Shown here piece after piece: positions 17,133 to 26,454 of a DNA stretch of 64,000 nucleotides (positions are counted from its first letter, which is position 1; each line of letters starts with the position of its first letter). Position numbers and translations under genes: made by a program. Below the pieces are notes generated by a model. The model was not told the DNA's origin. It ran no database searches and worked only from the letters and a program-made list of their open reading frames with translations. Where the stretch lies: assembly GCF_037023725.1 (NCBI RefSeq), contig NZ_CP146077.1:1773001-1837000 (forward strand). Direction: 5' to 3'. Source of the stretch: Pseudomonas bubulae. Its GTDB lineage: Bacteria > Pseudomonadota > Gammaproteobacteria > Pseudomonadales > Pseudomonadaceae.

Positions 17133-20100
17133 CTATTTCGCTGCGGTGTGTACTGGCGCAGGTGCCAGGCACAAGGTGTTGGTGCCTGGTTGCAGATACG
17201 GCGTAAGGATCGGTGCCATGCCCTTGAGCACTTGCACCGGCAGTGCCGAGGTGAATTTGAAAGCCTCGGCCGAGCGTCCGGGAACGAACGCAGTCAAGGT
17301 GCCGAAGTGATGCTCGCCGATATAAAACACGAAGGTCGCCGTGCGATTGATCGACTTGGAGCTAAGGATACGTCCGCCAGCACCCATGCTTTCGATGCGG
17401 TTGTCGCCGGTGCCGGTCTTGCCGCCCATGGCCAGGGGTGTGCCGTCGTCGAGCTTGAAACTGCCCGATACCCGTCGCGCCGTACCGGCATCCACCACTT
17501 GCGACAGGGCTTCGCGCAGTGCCGTGGCCACTTCGCTGGGCATGACCCTTACGCCTGCGTCAGGGTCGTTGACCAGGCGGGTTTCATAGGGAGTATCTGC
17601 GGCGAAATGCAGGGTATCAATGCGTAATACCGGCAAACGTACGCCATCGTTAAGGATAATGCCCATCAGCTCGGAAAGTGCCGCCGGGCGATCCCCCGAA
17701 CTGCCCAGTGCGGTGGCGAGAGACGGCACCAGGTGGTCGAAGGGGTAGCCGACTTTTTGCCAGCGCTGATGGATATCAAGGAAGGCTTCGATCTCCAGCA
17801 TGGTGCGGATGCGGCTGTCGCGGGCGCTCTTGTGCCTGCTTTTAAACAGCCAGCTGTAAACTTCCTGACGCTCATGTTCGCTGGCGTCGACAGCTTGCTG
17901 GAAGGTGGCCTGCGGGTTATTGAGCAAATACCCCAGTAACCACAGATCCAGCGGATGGACTTTGGCGATATAGCCTTGGTCAGGCAGGTTGTAAGCGCCG
18001 GGGCCATAGCCTTGGTACAACTTGTCCAGACGCTCGTCGGTGATCTTGTCGTTAGTCAGATGCGAGCGCACGAAGCGGTTGAAGGTAGCCTGATCGGCAT
18101 GGGGGAACAGGTAACGATGCACTGCCGACATGCGAATGGCGGTGGGGTGCATGCTGTCCAAGAAGGTATCAAGGCGGGCCTTTGAGTCTTTCCCGCGGTA
18201 TTTTTTCCAGAACTTAAGCATGAAGGTGGTGCCTTCGCGGTCGGCGAAACGACTGAGGTATTCCTGGCGCATCGGGTTGCTGTCGTCACTGAGCAGGTCC
18301 GCGTTATTGCTCGGCGACTGATAGCTGGTGTAGCGCACCACGTCGCGCATCAGGCGCACAAAGGGGAGGTTGATCGACTCACGGATCGAATCGCGCAGCG
18401 TCGCGATGCGGTTGTTGTCCTGGCTGCGAAAGTTGTGGAAGTGATGCATACCGCCACCGGTAAAAAAGCCTTCGCCGGGGTTGGCCGAGTACTGACGGTT
18501 GAGTGCGGCATCCAGCATGGGTGTCAGTTGTGCACCAGGATTTTCGATCAGGTACGCCAGTGCCCAGCGGGTCAGCGGATCCTGGTGGGTGATGGGGATT
18601 TTTTTCAGCGTCGTGCCAGGCTGGCCGCCGTAACGGTCATGCAGCTCGGCAATGATCTGCAGATAGGTGGTCAACACCCGCAGTTTGGCGGTGGAGCCCA
18701 GTTCCAGTTTGCTGCCTTCATTTATATCGAAGGGCTGGTCGGTGCTGTCGGTCTGCACCCGGGCGCGGGCGCCGTCCGGCGTAAGTTCAAACAGGGTGAA
18801 GCTGTAGCGCACTTGCGCGGTACTGGTGGGCGTTAGCAGGTAGGGGCCGAGCAGGCCTATTTTGCCGGCAAATGCAGGGTTTGCCAGCTGGCGCAGGTAG
18901 TCACTGACCTGGCCCTGCAAGTCGCCCTGCAAGGTGCTGGTGGCAGACAGGTCCAGGCGATCGAGGTCATACAGCGGGCGTTTGAGCAGCACCGAAAGGC
19001 GGCTGCGGGCTACGCTGATGCCCTTGTTGGTTTCATTGGGTTGCAGGGTTGGCGCCTGCGCCCAGTCGCGGTAAGTCACGCGGCTGGCCAGCGCGGCGGC
19101 GGTCAGGGCCGGGTCGATCACATTGTTCTGCGCCAGCAGGCGGATATGGCTGTCGGTCAGTTGCGCGAGCTCATCACGGCCCTTGGCCAGGTAGTGTGAG
19201 GGCCGACGTTGGGCGATCATCAGCGACAGCACTTCACGCAGGGCCAGGCCTCTTGATGCGAGGCTTTTTGGGTCAGTGGCGGTACTGCTCAGTTGCTGGT
19301 TGATCTGATTGAAGTCGGCGCCGTACCACACCCGCAACCCTTCGGCCATGCCGTGAACCTCGCCGTGGCCAGGCACCGCCGACAGTGGCACGCTGTTGAG
19401 GTAATCACGCACCACCTTTTGCCGGGCTGGCAGGGTTTGCGGGCCGTTCTGATAGGCACGCACGCTGGCAGAAACCATCTGGCGCAATTTTTCGCCGCCT
19501 GAGAGCGTCAGCCCATCGGGAGAGTGCCGATACTTTTCCAGTTGGGTGGCCAGGGTACTGCCGCCCGCAGATTGCCCCGGCAAGTGCAGCAGTTTTGCAG
19601 CCTGGGAGTAGGCCGCCATGGCAAAGCGCGGCCAGTCCACGGCAGGGTTGGCCTGGGGTTCATCAGGGTTGAGCAGGTTGCGGTTTTCGATAAACAGCAA
19701 ACTGTGAACCACCAGCGGGGGGATGCTTGCAAAGCTGGGATACAACTGTTGCGGGTACTTGTACTGATAAAGCGAACTGCCAGCGCAGTCGGTGATCGAG
19801 AGTCCGGTCTGAATTTTTTCTGAATAGGGTACGAAAAACCCTTTCTCGCTATAGCTCAAGAGCGCTGGTGAAAAGCGGCTTTGTTGAGTAATGACGTAAT
19901 CACGTTTTTGAAGGCGTGCCAGAAAGTCGCCCAGTGCGCTGTAACCCAAGCGTTTATCGAAAGGGCCTGCGCCGGGATAAAGCATCGCGTTGCTGGGCCC
20001 TTCGTGCATCGAATAGCTGAGCGACGCAGCAAAACGGCTGAACTCGCGGGCTTGCAACTTGGAACTGCGCACCTCCTGGGCCATCACAAACCACAGCACA

Positions 20101-20243
20101 ACCAGGACGGCCAGCACCCCAAGCCCGAGCACAAACCATCCATAACGCCTGGGCTCAGGAGGTTGTGGCGCAGGTGCGGCATCGTCCGTTACAGCTGATG
20201 ACACCCTCGTCTTGCTGGAGTTGGAGTTCCACAGTACGCCCAT
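17133..20243 (-). CDS. Atypical class A penicillin-binding-protein-like transglycosylase/transpeptidase
   Basis: 1036 residues with one N-terminal membrane helix (36-54) and a periplasmic body. The GT51-like part (about 170-320) keeps GGSTLATQLEK (227-237), but the first catalytic motif reads IENRNLLNPDE instead of EDxxFxxH and the later segment is RDYLNSVPL instead of ExYLNxxxxG. The transpeptidase part keeps all three motifs: S517-TA-K520, S623-I-N625 and K942-TG. A long helical insertion (about 630-820) separates SxN and KTG. I infer a cell-wall enzyme whose glycosyltransferase half may have altered activity. It is a single gene, longer than PBP1a or PBP1b. Confidence 0.8.
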   Translation of the reverse strand: MGVLWNSNSSKTRVSSAVTDDAAPAPQPPEPRRYGWFVLGLGVLAVLVVLWFVMAQEVRSSKLQAREFSRFAASLSYSMHEGPSNAMLYPGAGPFDKRLGYSALGDFLARLQKRDYVITQQSRFSPALLSYSEKGFFVPYSEKIQTGLSITDCAGSSLYQYKYPQQLYPSFASIPPLVVHSLLFIENRNLLNPDEPQANPAVDWPRFAMAAYSQAAKLLHLPGQSAGGSTLATQLEKYRHSPDGLTLSGGEKLRQMVSASVRAYQNGPQTLPARQKVVRDYLNSVPLSAVPGHGEVHGMAEGLRVWYGADFNQINQQLSSTATDPKSLASRGLALREVLSLMIAQRRPSHYLAKGRDELAQLTDSHIRLLAQNNVIDPALTAAALASRVTYRDWAQAPTLQPNETNKGISVARSRLSVLLKRPLYDLDRLDLSATSTLQGDLQGQVSDYLRQLANPAFAGKIGLLGPYLLTPTSTAQVRYSFTLFELTPDGARARVQTDSTDQPFDINEGSKLELGSTAKLRVLTTYLQIIAELHDRYGGQPGTTLKKIPITHQDPLTRWALAYLIENPGAQLTPMLDAALNRQYSANPGEGFFTGGGMHHFHNFRSQDNNRIATLRDSIRESINLPFVRLMRDVVRYTSYQSPSNNADLLSDDSNPMRQEYLSRFADREGTTFMLKFWKKYRGKDSKARLDTFLDSMHPTAIRMSAVHRYLFPHADQATFNRFVRSHLTNDKITDERLDKLYQGYGPGAYNLPDQGYIAKVHPLDLWLLGYLLNNPQATFQQAVDASEHERQEVYSWLFKSRHKSARDSRIRTMLEIEAFLDIHQRWQKVGYPFDHLVPSLATALGSSGDRPAALSELMGIILNDGVRLPVLRIDTLHFAADTPYETRLVNDPDAGVRVMPSEVATALREALSQVVDAGTARRVSGSFKLDDGTPLAMGGKTGTGDNRIESMGAGGRILSSKSINRTATFVFYIGEHHFGTLTAFVPGRSAEAFKFTSALPVQVLKGMAPILTPYLQPGTNTLCLAPAPVHTAAK

Positions 20244-20638
20244 AGTCGACAGATCCAGGTACGCATATTGGTTGCGCTTGATAGAAGCGTAGACGCTGGC
20301 AGATTCGGGTGAAAAATTTGTGAGGCTTATCTGGTGTTTCTATAGGCACGGTCTGCTGAGTGGCTCTCATAAATCCAGGATCGGGATGCATCCACAACGT
20401 GGCTTACCCATGTAAGTGCAGGAATAGAGCCTTTGCGGCAGGTAAATAGGTCCTAGGTAGGGGCATGACTGTGCACCAACGCTGTGCAATACTCGCCGCC
20501 GATCTCAGCAGGGCATTTCTCTTTTGACCTACCGACCTACAAGGTCCAGGCCGGTCAGGGGGGCAAGACAGGTAACCCGCCCGTCTTTTCGAACGCTCTG
20601 TTGATGGATACCCAATAACAATACGAGGTTGTACTTTT
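20244..20638. other. Intergenic region between PBP-like gene and permease gene
   Basis: About 395 bp holding two divergent promoters. I see no gene. A sequence TGCACCAACGCTGTGCA at 20472-20488 loosely resembles an NtrC site, but no sigma54 promoter follows it. Confidence 0.35.
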
Positions 20639-22045
20639 ATGCCCGTCGGCAACCACCAGCCCCACGTAGATAGCGTGCAGGGCGGTCCACTCAAACGCGA
20701 ACTGGGCGAGCGCCACATTCGCCTGATGGCGCTTGGTGCCTGTATCGGCGTAGGCCTGTTCCTGGGCTCGGCCAAAGCAATCGAAATGGCCGGACCGGCC
20801 ATCATGCTGTCCTACATCATCGGCGGCCTGGCCATTTTGGTGATCATGCGTGCACTGGGCGAAATGGCCGTGCACAACCCGGTAGCCGGTTCGTTCAGCC
20901 GCTACGCGCAGGACTACCTCGGCCCGTTGGCCGGGTTTCTGACCGGCTGGAACTACTGGTTCCTGTGGCTGGTGACCTGTGTCGCGGAAATCACCGCCGT
21001 GGCGGTGTACATGGGCATCTGGTTCCCCGATGTACCGCGCTGGATCTGGGCCCTGGCGGCGCTGATCAGCATGGGCTCGATCAACCTGATCGCGGTCAAG
21101 GCGTTTGGCGAGTTCGAGTTCTGGTTTGCCCTGATCAAGATCGTCACCATCATTGCGATGGTCTTCGGCGGTATCGGCATTATCGCGTTCGGCTTCGGCA
21201 ATAACGGAGTCGCTCTGGGTATTTCCAACCTCTGGGCTCACGGTGGTTTTTTGCCCAACGGGATCCAGGGCGTATTGATGTCCTTGCAGATGGTGATGTT
21301 CGCCTACCTGGGCGTCGAGATGATCGGCCTGACTGCCGGCGAAGCCAAGAACCCGCAAAAGACCATTCCGAGTGCGATTGGCTCGGTGTTCTGGCGCATT
21401 CTGCTGTTCTACGTCGGCGCACTGTTCGTGATTCTGTCCATCTACCCATGGAACGAAATCGGCACCTCGGGCAGCCCGTTTGTAATGACCTTTGAACGTC
21501 TGGGCATAAAGACGGCAGCAGGCATTATCAACTTTGTGGTGATTACCGCGGCATTGTCGTCGTGCAACGGCGGCATTTTCAGCACCGGTCGCATGCTCTA
21601 CAGCCTGGCGCAAAACGGCCAGGCCCCGGCCAACTTCGCCACCACTGCGAAAAACGGTGTGCCGCGTCAGGCGTTGCTGCTGTCGATTGCCGTGCTGCTG
21701 CTGGGGGTTGTGCTCAACTATATGGCGCCGGAGAAGGTGTTTGTCTGGGTGACGGCCATTGCCACCTTTGGCGCAATCTGGACCTGGTTGATGATCCTGC
21801 TGGCGCAACTGCGCTTCCGCAAGAGCCTGAGCCCGCAGGAAGCGGCAGCCCTGAAGTACCGTATGTGGTTGTACCCGTACAGCTCTTACGCGGCATTGGG
21901 GTTCTTGTTTATGGTGGTCGGGTTGATGGCCTACTTCGAAGAAACCCGAATCGCACTGTTTGTAGGCCCAGCCTTCCTGATCCTGCTGACCGTGCTGTTC
22001 TATGTGTTCAAGCTGCAGCCTACGCAGCGCACGCAGACTCACTGA
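20639..22045 (+). CDS. APC-family amino-acid permease (ProY/GabP-like)
   Basis: 468 residues with 12 membrane helices. The start LKRELGERHIRLMALGACIGVGLFLGSAKAIEMAGPAIMLSYIIGG is the AAT subfamily signature of proton-coupled permeases for proline, GABA, histidine or aromatic amino acids. ALGEMAVHNPVAGSFSRYAQDYLGPLAGFLTGWNYW and GVEMIGLTAGEAKNPQKTIPSAI are also present. It most resembles the proline-specific ProY group, but substrate cannot be assigned from sequence alone. It is a single gene followed by a REP pair. The ATG at 20639 follows a GAGG at a rather long distance. Confidence 0.88.
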   Translation: MPVGNHQPHVDSVQGGPLKRELGERHIRLMALGACIGVGLFLGSAKAIEMAGPAIMLSYIIGGLAILVIMRALGEMAVHNPVAGSFSRYAQDYLGPLAGFLTGWNYWFLWLVTCVAEITAVAVYMGIWFPDVPRWIWALAALISMGSINLIAVKAFGEFEFWFALIKIVTIIAMVFGGIGIIAFGFGNNGVALGISNLWAHGGFLPNGIQGVLMSLQMVMFAYLGVEMIGLTAGEAKNPQKTIPSAIGSVFWRILLFYVGALFVILSIYPWNEIGTSGSPFVMTFERLGIKTAAGIINFVVITAALSSCNGGIFSTGRMLYSLAQNGQAPANFATTAKNGVPRQALLLSIAVLLLGVVLNYMAPEKVFVWVTAIATFGAIWTWLMILLAQLRFRKSLSPQEAAALKYRMWLYPYSSYAALGFLFMVVGLMAYFEETRIALFVGPAFLILLTVLFYVFKLQPTQRTQTH

Positions 22046-22049
22046 CAAT

Positions 22050-22134
22050 GTGGGGGCGGGCTTGCTCGCGATAAAAGCACCTCGGTTGGTCAGACCAACC
22101 GCGGCGTTCCCATCGCGAGCAAGCCCGCTCCCAC
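22050..22134. repeat. Inverted REP pair
   Basis: TGGGGGCGGGCTTGCTCGCG (22051-22070) and its near reverse complement at 22113-22133 form a long hairpin. A small inner dyad GGTTGGTCAGACCAACC lies within. It separates the convergent permease and opgC genes. Confidence 0.88.
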
Positions 22135-22145
22135 AACAGCTTTCG

Positions 22146-23249
22146 CTACTTGCGGTTCAGACGCTTGTTCCAGTCCAGCCAGGCCGCCAGCACGGCCATG
22201 ATCCCCACGCCCATCAGGGCGCTGAATACCTTTACGACAAACCCGTCACCGCCCAGCGCATTGAGCATGTCAGCCAACGGCGCCAGGATCACTCCCAGAC
22301 AGAACACTTCCAGCGAATAGCGGCCCATGCGGCATGCCTGGCGGGCCACCCGGTTATTCAGCCAGTTGCCGTGGGGCACCACTTTGGCCGCCACATAAGC
22401 CAGGGCCAGAAAATGCAGCAGGCGTACCGGTGAAAGGTTGGTCTTGCTGATCGGGTACAGGTACTCGCCCAGCCAGAGCGGCATGAGCGCATCGTGAAAC
22501 TGCGGCCATCGCCATGACAGTGCCAGCAGGCCGGTCACCAGCAGATAGAGTACTGCTCCCACAAACACCGGTTGACGCGACAGGGGACGGTTTTGCGCAG
22601 CCTTGGGTTGCTGCCCGTGGATCGCCGCTGCACCGCCCAGAATAAACAGAAACTGCCAGGCCATAGGGTTGAAAAACCACACGCCGCCTTCCTGAGCCGC
22701 GAGGTTCCACACCGGCGCCAGCAAGTACAGGGCCAGGGACGCGGCAACCACATAGCCTGCCTTGCGCAGCAGCATCGGCAGCACCAGCGGCAAACCCAGC
22801 AACAGCACGATATACAGCGGCAGCGGGTCCATCAGGTTGGGTTTGAAGCGCAGCAGCAGTTCGTCGGTGAGGGCCTGTTGCGGATTGCTCAGGAAGTACT
22901 GCAGGCCCATTTCCTGCACCAGGTCACGGGTTTCGACATGGTTGTTGGCAAAAAACACGATGCCCATCAGCACCGCCAGCAGGAAGATATGCACCACATA
23001 CAGCACCCAGGCGCGGCGCAGGATCTTCACGCTGGCGACCAACAAACCGTCACGTTGAGCGATTTTGCCGTAGGCCAGCACGGCGGCATAACCGGCCAGG
23101 AACACAAAAATCTCCGCAGCATCGCTGAAGCCGAAATTGCGCACCGTAAATTCGGCCAGCGGGTTGTGCGGGATGTGGTCCCAAAAAATAAAAATCAGCG
23201 CCAGCCCGCGAAAAAAATCGATGCGGTGGTCGCGTCCGTTCAGCGTCAC
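22146..23249 (-). CDS. opgC: OpgC-family membrane acyltransferase/succinyltransferase-like protein
   Basis: 367 residues with about ten membrane helices, starting RDHRIDFFRGLALIFIFWDHIPHNPLAEFTVRNFGFSDAAEIFVFLAGYAA, the OpgC signature. OpgC proteins add succinyl groups to osmoregulated periplasmic glucans; other acyltransferase-3 members modify different glycans. The candidate catalytic His is in FWDHIPHNP near residue 24. No opgGH genes are in view, so the target glycan is unproven. It is a single gene lying between a REP pair and a GC-rich dyad. Confidence 0.83.
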   Translation of the reverse strand: MTLNGRDHRIDFFRGLALIFIFWDHIPHNPLAEFTVRNFGFSDAAEIFVFLAGYAAVLAYGKIAQRDGLLVASVKILRRAWVLYVVHIFLLAVLMGIVFFANNHVETRDLVQEMGLQYFLSNPQQALTDELLLRFKPNLMDPLPLYIVLLLGLPLVLPMLLRKAGYVVAASLALYLLAPVWNLAAQEGGVWFFNPMAWQFLFILGGAAAIHGQQPKAAQNRPLSRQPVFVGAVLYLLVTGLLALSWRWPQFHDALMPLWLGEYLYPISKTNLSPVRLLHFLALAYVAAKVVPHGNWLNNRVARQACRMGRYSLEVFCLGVILAPLADMLNALGGDGFVVKVFSALMGVGIMAVLAAWLDWNKRLNRK

Positions 23250-23301
23250 GGCGAGTACTCAAACAAAGGGTTTAATTAAGACCGACGGGCGCAGCGGAGG
23301 T

Positions 23302-23327
23302 TGCGCGCCGCGTATCGGCGGCGCGCA
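23302..23327. repeat. Perfect GC-rich inverted repeat
   Basis: TGCGCGCCGC, 6-nt loop GTATCG, GCGGCGCGCA. It lies between two same-strand genes, downstream of the glutamate-synthase-like gene, without a T-run. A factor-independent stop or mRNA-stabilising hairpin is possible. Confidence 0.55.
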
Positions 23328-23439
23328 GGGTGATGGTATTACGGGTTAAATGCAAAGGTTGGATATTACTGAATGTCTCGAGCTACTGCGCGAACACACC
23401 CGCCAGCGCCTTATTTCAGCGCGGCCTGCTGGTGGACCG

Positions 23440-25059
23440 TCAGGCCGCCGCTATTTCGTTGGCCTCAAAGCTGTCCGAACGGGCCATTTGCCACATGCGC
23501 GAATAGAACTCGCCATTGACCTCGCCGGTGAGCAGTTCGCCGGGCTTGAGGAACACATGCAACTGTGAGAACAGTTTGATTTCGGTGGCGGACATGCGTC
23601 GTACCAGGTGCTTGGCCTTGAGCTGCGCCGGATGCTCCAGACCAGCCGCAGCCAGCATTTCGGCCAGGGCCTTGAGGGTGTTCTGGTGGAACTGCACAAC
23701 CCGTTGGGCCTTGTCCGGCACTACAAGCGCTCGCTGGCGCAAGGTGTCCTGGGTGGCCACGCCGGTGGGGCATTTGTTGGTATGGCAGGACTGCGACTGA
23801 ATGCAGCCAATGGCAAACATGAAGCCTCGCGCCGAGTTGGCCCAGTCGGCACCGATGGCCAGCACGCTGGCAATATCGAATGCGCTGACAATCTTGCCGC
23901 TGGCGCCGAGCTTGATCTTGTCACGCAGGTTCAGGCCCACCAGGGTGTTGTGGACGAACAACAAGCCTTCGCGCAGCGGTGCGCCAATATGGTCGGTGAA
24001 TTCTACGGGCGCCGCGCCGGTGCCGCCTTCCTTGCCATCAATCACGATAAAGTCCGGCAGGATACCGGTTTCCAGCATGGCCTTGGCAATGCCCATAAAC
24101 TCCCACGGGTGACCCAGGCAAAACTTGAAGCCCACGGGCTTGCCGCCGGACAGCTCACGCAACTGCGCGATAAATTGCATCAGCTCGATAGGCGTTGAAA
24201 AGGCGCTGTGGCGCGAAGGCGAGATGCAGTCTTCACCCATGGGCACACCGCGGGTTTCGGCGATTTCCGCGGTCACTTTATGCTTGGGCAGGATACCGCC
24301 ATGGCCTGGTTTGGCGCCCTGGCTCATTTTGATTTCAATCATCCGCACTTGTGGCGTGCGAGCCTGGGCGGCAAAACGCTCAGGGTCGAAACGCCCGTCC
24401 GAAGTGCGGCAACCGAAGTAGCCACTGCCCAGTTCCCAGGTCAGGTCACCACCATGCTCACGGTGATAGGAGCTGATACTGCCTTCACCCGTGTCGTGGG
24501 CAAAGTTACCGAGCTTGGCACCCTGATTGAGGGCGCGGATGGCGTTGGCGCTCAGTGAGCCAAAGCTCATGGCTGAAATATTGAAGATCGACGCCGAGTA
24601 CGGCTGGCTGCATTGCGGGCCGCCCACCACGATGCGAAAGCTGCTGGGGTCGGTCAACGGGGCCGGGCGCATGGAGTGACCGATAAATTCAAAACCGGGC
24701 TGGTAAACGTCAACCAGAGTGCCGAAAGGCTTGTCGGCACTCTCATTCTTGGCTCGTGAGTACACCAGCGAACGTTGCGCCCGTGAGAAGGGCAGCGCAT
24801 CGCTGTCAGATTCCAGCAGGTATTGGCGAATCTCTGGGCGGATGGCTTCCACCAGATAGCGAATATTGCCCAGGATCGGGTAGTTGCGACGCACGGCGTG
24901 GGGGCTTTGCAGCAAATCGAAAATCCCCAGCAGGCTCAAGGCCAGTGACACGGCCGTGAAGGGCCACAGCCACTCATGGTGCATAAAGGGCAGGCTGGCG
25001 AGGGTGAAGATGACGCAGAATGCAAAAAACGCATAACGGCTTAACAGTGACAGGCTCAT
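23440..25059 (-). CDS. Stand-alone FMN/Fe-S glutamate-synthase-like protein, membrane anchored
   Basis: 539 residues related to the FMN-binding synthase domain of GltB, without amidotransferase or GltD partners nearby. Two N-terminal hydrophobic helices (about 8-50) anchor it. The FMN barrel shows ISAMSFGSLSANAIRALNQGAK, TGEGSISSYHREHGGDLTWELGSGYFG, GKEGGTGAAPVEF and IKLGASGKIVSAFDIAS. The [3Fe-4S] motif C-x5-C-x4-C (CIQSQSCHTNKC) followed by PTGVATQ is intact. It probably carries out flavin-dependent electron transfer on an unknown substrate; glutamate synthesis itself is doubtful because the glutaminase domain is absent. It is a single gene. Confidence 0.82.
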   Translation of the reverse strand: MSLSLLSRYAFFAFCVIFTLASLPFMHHEWLWPFTAVSLALSLLGIFDLLQSPHAVRRNYPILGNIRYLVEAIRPEIRQYLLESDSDALPFSRAQRSLVYSRAKNESADKPFGTLVDVYQPGFEFIGHSMRPAPLTDPSSFRIVVGGPQCSQPYSASIFNISAMSFGSLSANAIRALNQGAKLGNFAHDTGEGSISSYHREHGGDLTWELGSGYFGCRTSDGRFDPERFAAQARTPQVRMIEIKMSQGAKPGHGGILPKHKVTAEIAETRGVPMGEDCISPSRHSAFSTPIELMQFIAQLRELSGGKPVGFKFCLGHPWEFMGIAKAMLETGILPDFIVIDGKEGGTGAAPVEFTDHIGAPLREGLLFVHNTLVGLNLRDKIKLGASGKIVSAFDIASVLAIGADWANSARGFMFAIGCIQSQSCHTNKCPTGVATQDTLRQRALVVPDKAQRVVQFHQNTLKALAEMLAAAGLEHPAQLKAKHLVRRMSATEIKLFSQLHVFLKPGELLTGEVNGEFYSRMWQMARSDSFEANEIAAA

Positions 25060-25366
25060 ACGGTTTCCTGTTTCAGGCTGGTCTGTTCCGCCGGGCGGTG
25101 ATGCCTGGCGTGGTCAAGAACAGAAAAAGGACAATAGAACCCTCTCTTTGAGTCGGAGGTTTGCTGGGGGGAGTGTTGGTCATCTATCAAGCAAATGCCA
25201 ACTCCCTGTCAGATTATTCATTGAACGGGATTTCATCTGTGGCAGCATCCCGACCAAAGTCGGGCACTTCATACAGAAGGCTCGGGTAAAAGTGACATCT
25301 GTGTATTTTCAGGGGCGTTGGGTCGTGCAATCCTTCTTGACCTTACTGTTTTGTTGGCCGAATTCC
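25060..25366. other. Intergenic region before the Nudix gene
   Basis: About 300 bp between divergent genes. The reading frame of the Nudix gene stays open back to 25148, but the extra 73 residues look non-homologous and lack a ribosome site, so I regard this as promoter DNA. No named element is seen. Confidence 0.35.
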
Positions 25367-25804
25367 GTGACCTCATTTGAACCCGCAACCTCCAGAATCA
25401 TTCGTATTGCCGCTGCCGTAGTGATTGGCCTCGATGGGCGGACCCTGCTGGTGCGCAAGCGCGGCACCCAGGCCTTTATGCAACCCGGCGGCAAGATCGA
25501 TGCCGGTGAGCAGCCGGTCGACGCCCTGGCCCGTGAGCTGGAAGAGGAGCTGGCTTTGGTGATCGACCCGGCCAGCGCGACCTGGCTGGGCCATTTCGCT
25601 GCCCCTGCGGTCAACGAACCGGGTTTTGAGGTACAGGCCGAGCTGTTCCTGGTGCATATCAGTCAGCCCGTGGTGGCAGCGGCAGAAATTGAAGAAGTGC
25701 AGTGGATCGACCCCGAGGGCGATGGCGGCCTGGTACTGGCGCCGTTGACCCGGGATCTGGTCCTGCCGTTTTATCGCAATGCCTTGCAGTCCCGGACGGC
25801 CTGA
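25367..25804 (+). CDS. Nudix hydrolase
   Basis: I place the start at the GTG giving VTSFEPATSRIIRIAAAVVIG (145 residues), because the family domain begins there; there is no strong ribosome site. The Nudix box GGKIDAGEQPVDALARELEEELAL keeps Gx5Ex7REUxEE, with the usual final Gly replaced by Ala. Nudix enzymes hydrolyse nucleoside diphosphates linked to another group, such as oxidised nucleotides, ADP-ribose or coenzymes; substrate unknown. Its TGA overlaps the ATG of the LysE-type exporter by one base, and a GNAT gene follows, forming a probable three-gene unit. Confidence 0.82.
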   Translation: MTSFEPATSRIIRIAAAVVIGLDGRTLLVRKRGTQAFMQPGGKIDAGEQPVDALARELEEELALVIDPASATWLGHFAAPAVNEPGFEVQAELFLVHISQPVVAAAEIEEVQWIDPEGDGGLVLAPLTRDLVLPFYRNALQSRTA

Positions 25805-26442
25805 TGATTCCAGCCCATGAATTGCTGATTTTTGCTGCGGCCTGCCTGCTGTTGGTGCTGACGCCAGGGCCGAACATGATCTACCTGATCTCGCGCTCCA
25901 TCTGCCAGGGGCGCAAGGCAGGCGTCACATCGTTGCTCGGGGTGGTGGCGGGTTTTTTCGTGCACATGTTTGCCGCCGCTGCGGGTTTGACGGCGGTATT
26001 TATGGCTGTACCGATGGCCTATGAGGCACTCAAGTGGGCGGGCGCCCTGTATCTGCTGTGGATGGCCTGGCAAGCTGTACGCCCGGGTGCCAGCTCACCG
26101 TTCGAAGCCCGGGACCTGGCGCCGGATGCCATGCCGAAGCTACTGACGATGGGCTTTATGACCAGCGTACTCAACCCCAAGGTGGCGGTGTTCTATTTGT
26201 CGGTTTTCCCGCAATTCATCAACCCGGAACACGGTTCGATGTTCACTCAGAGTATTGTATTGGGCCTGACTCAAATCAGCGTCAGCTTCACGGTTAACCT
26301 GCTGATCGCGCTGTTTGCCAGCGGTATTGCCGTGTGGTTTGTACGCAACCCGCTATGGCTGGCCGTGCAGCGCTATGTGATGGGCGGTGTGCTGGCCGCA
26401 CTGGCGGTGAGGCTGATGCTGGAACAACGTAAAACCGTATGA
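25804..26442 (+). CDS. LysE/RhtB-family amino-acid exporter
   Basis: 212 residues with about six membrane helices: FAAACLLLVLTPGPNMIYLISRSICQGRKAGVTSLLGVVAGFF is the family N-terminal signature, and GFMTSVLNPKVAVFYLSVFPQFI the middle one. Such proteins export amino acids or homoserine lactones with proton antiport. The start ATG overlaps the Nudix TGA (TGATG), so an upstream-extended frame from 25702 is not used. The substrate cannot be predicted. A GNAT gene follows 12 bp on. Confidence 0.87.
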   Translation: MIPAHELLIFAAACLLLVLTPGPNMIYLISRSICQGRKAGVTSLLGVVAGFFVHMFAAAAGLTAVFMAVPMAYEALKWAGALYLLWMAWQAVRPGASSPFEARDLAPDAMPKLLTMGFMTSVLNPKVAVFYLSVFPQFINPEHGSMFTQSIVLGLTQISVSFTVNLLIALFASGIAVWFVRNPLWLAVQRYVMGGVLAALAVRLMLEQRKTV

Positions 26443-26454
26443 CCTGGACCCGTA

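Noticed and set aside
20472..20488. NtrC-like site TGCACCAACGCTGTGCA before the permease
   Set aside because: Only a partial match, and I found no GG-N10-GC sigma54 promoter between it and the start codon.
20555..22048. 497-codon frame antisense to the amino-acid permease
   Set aside because: Covers exactly the permease gene on the opposite strand and encodes a low-complexity His/Gln-rich sequence.
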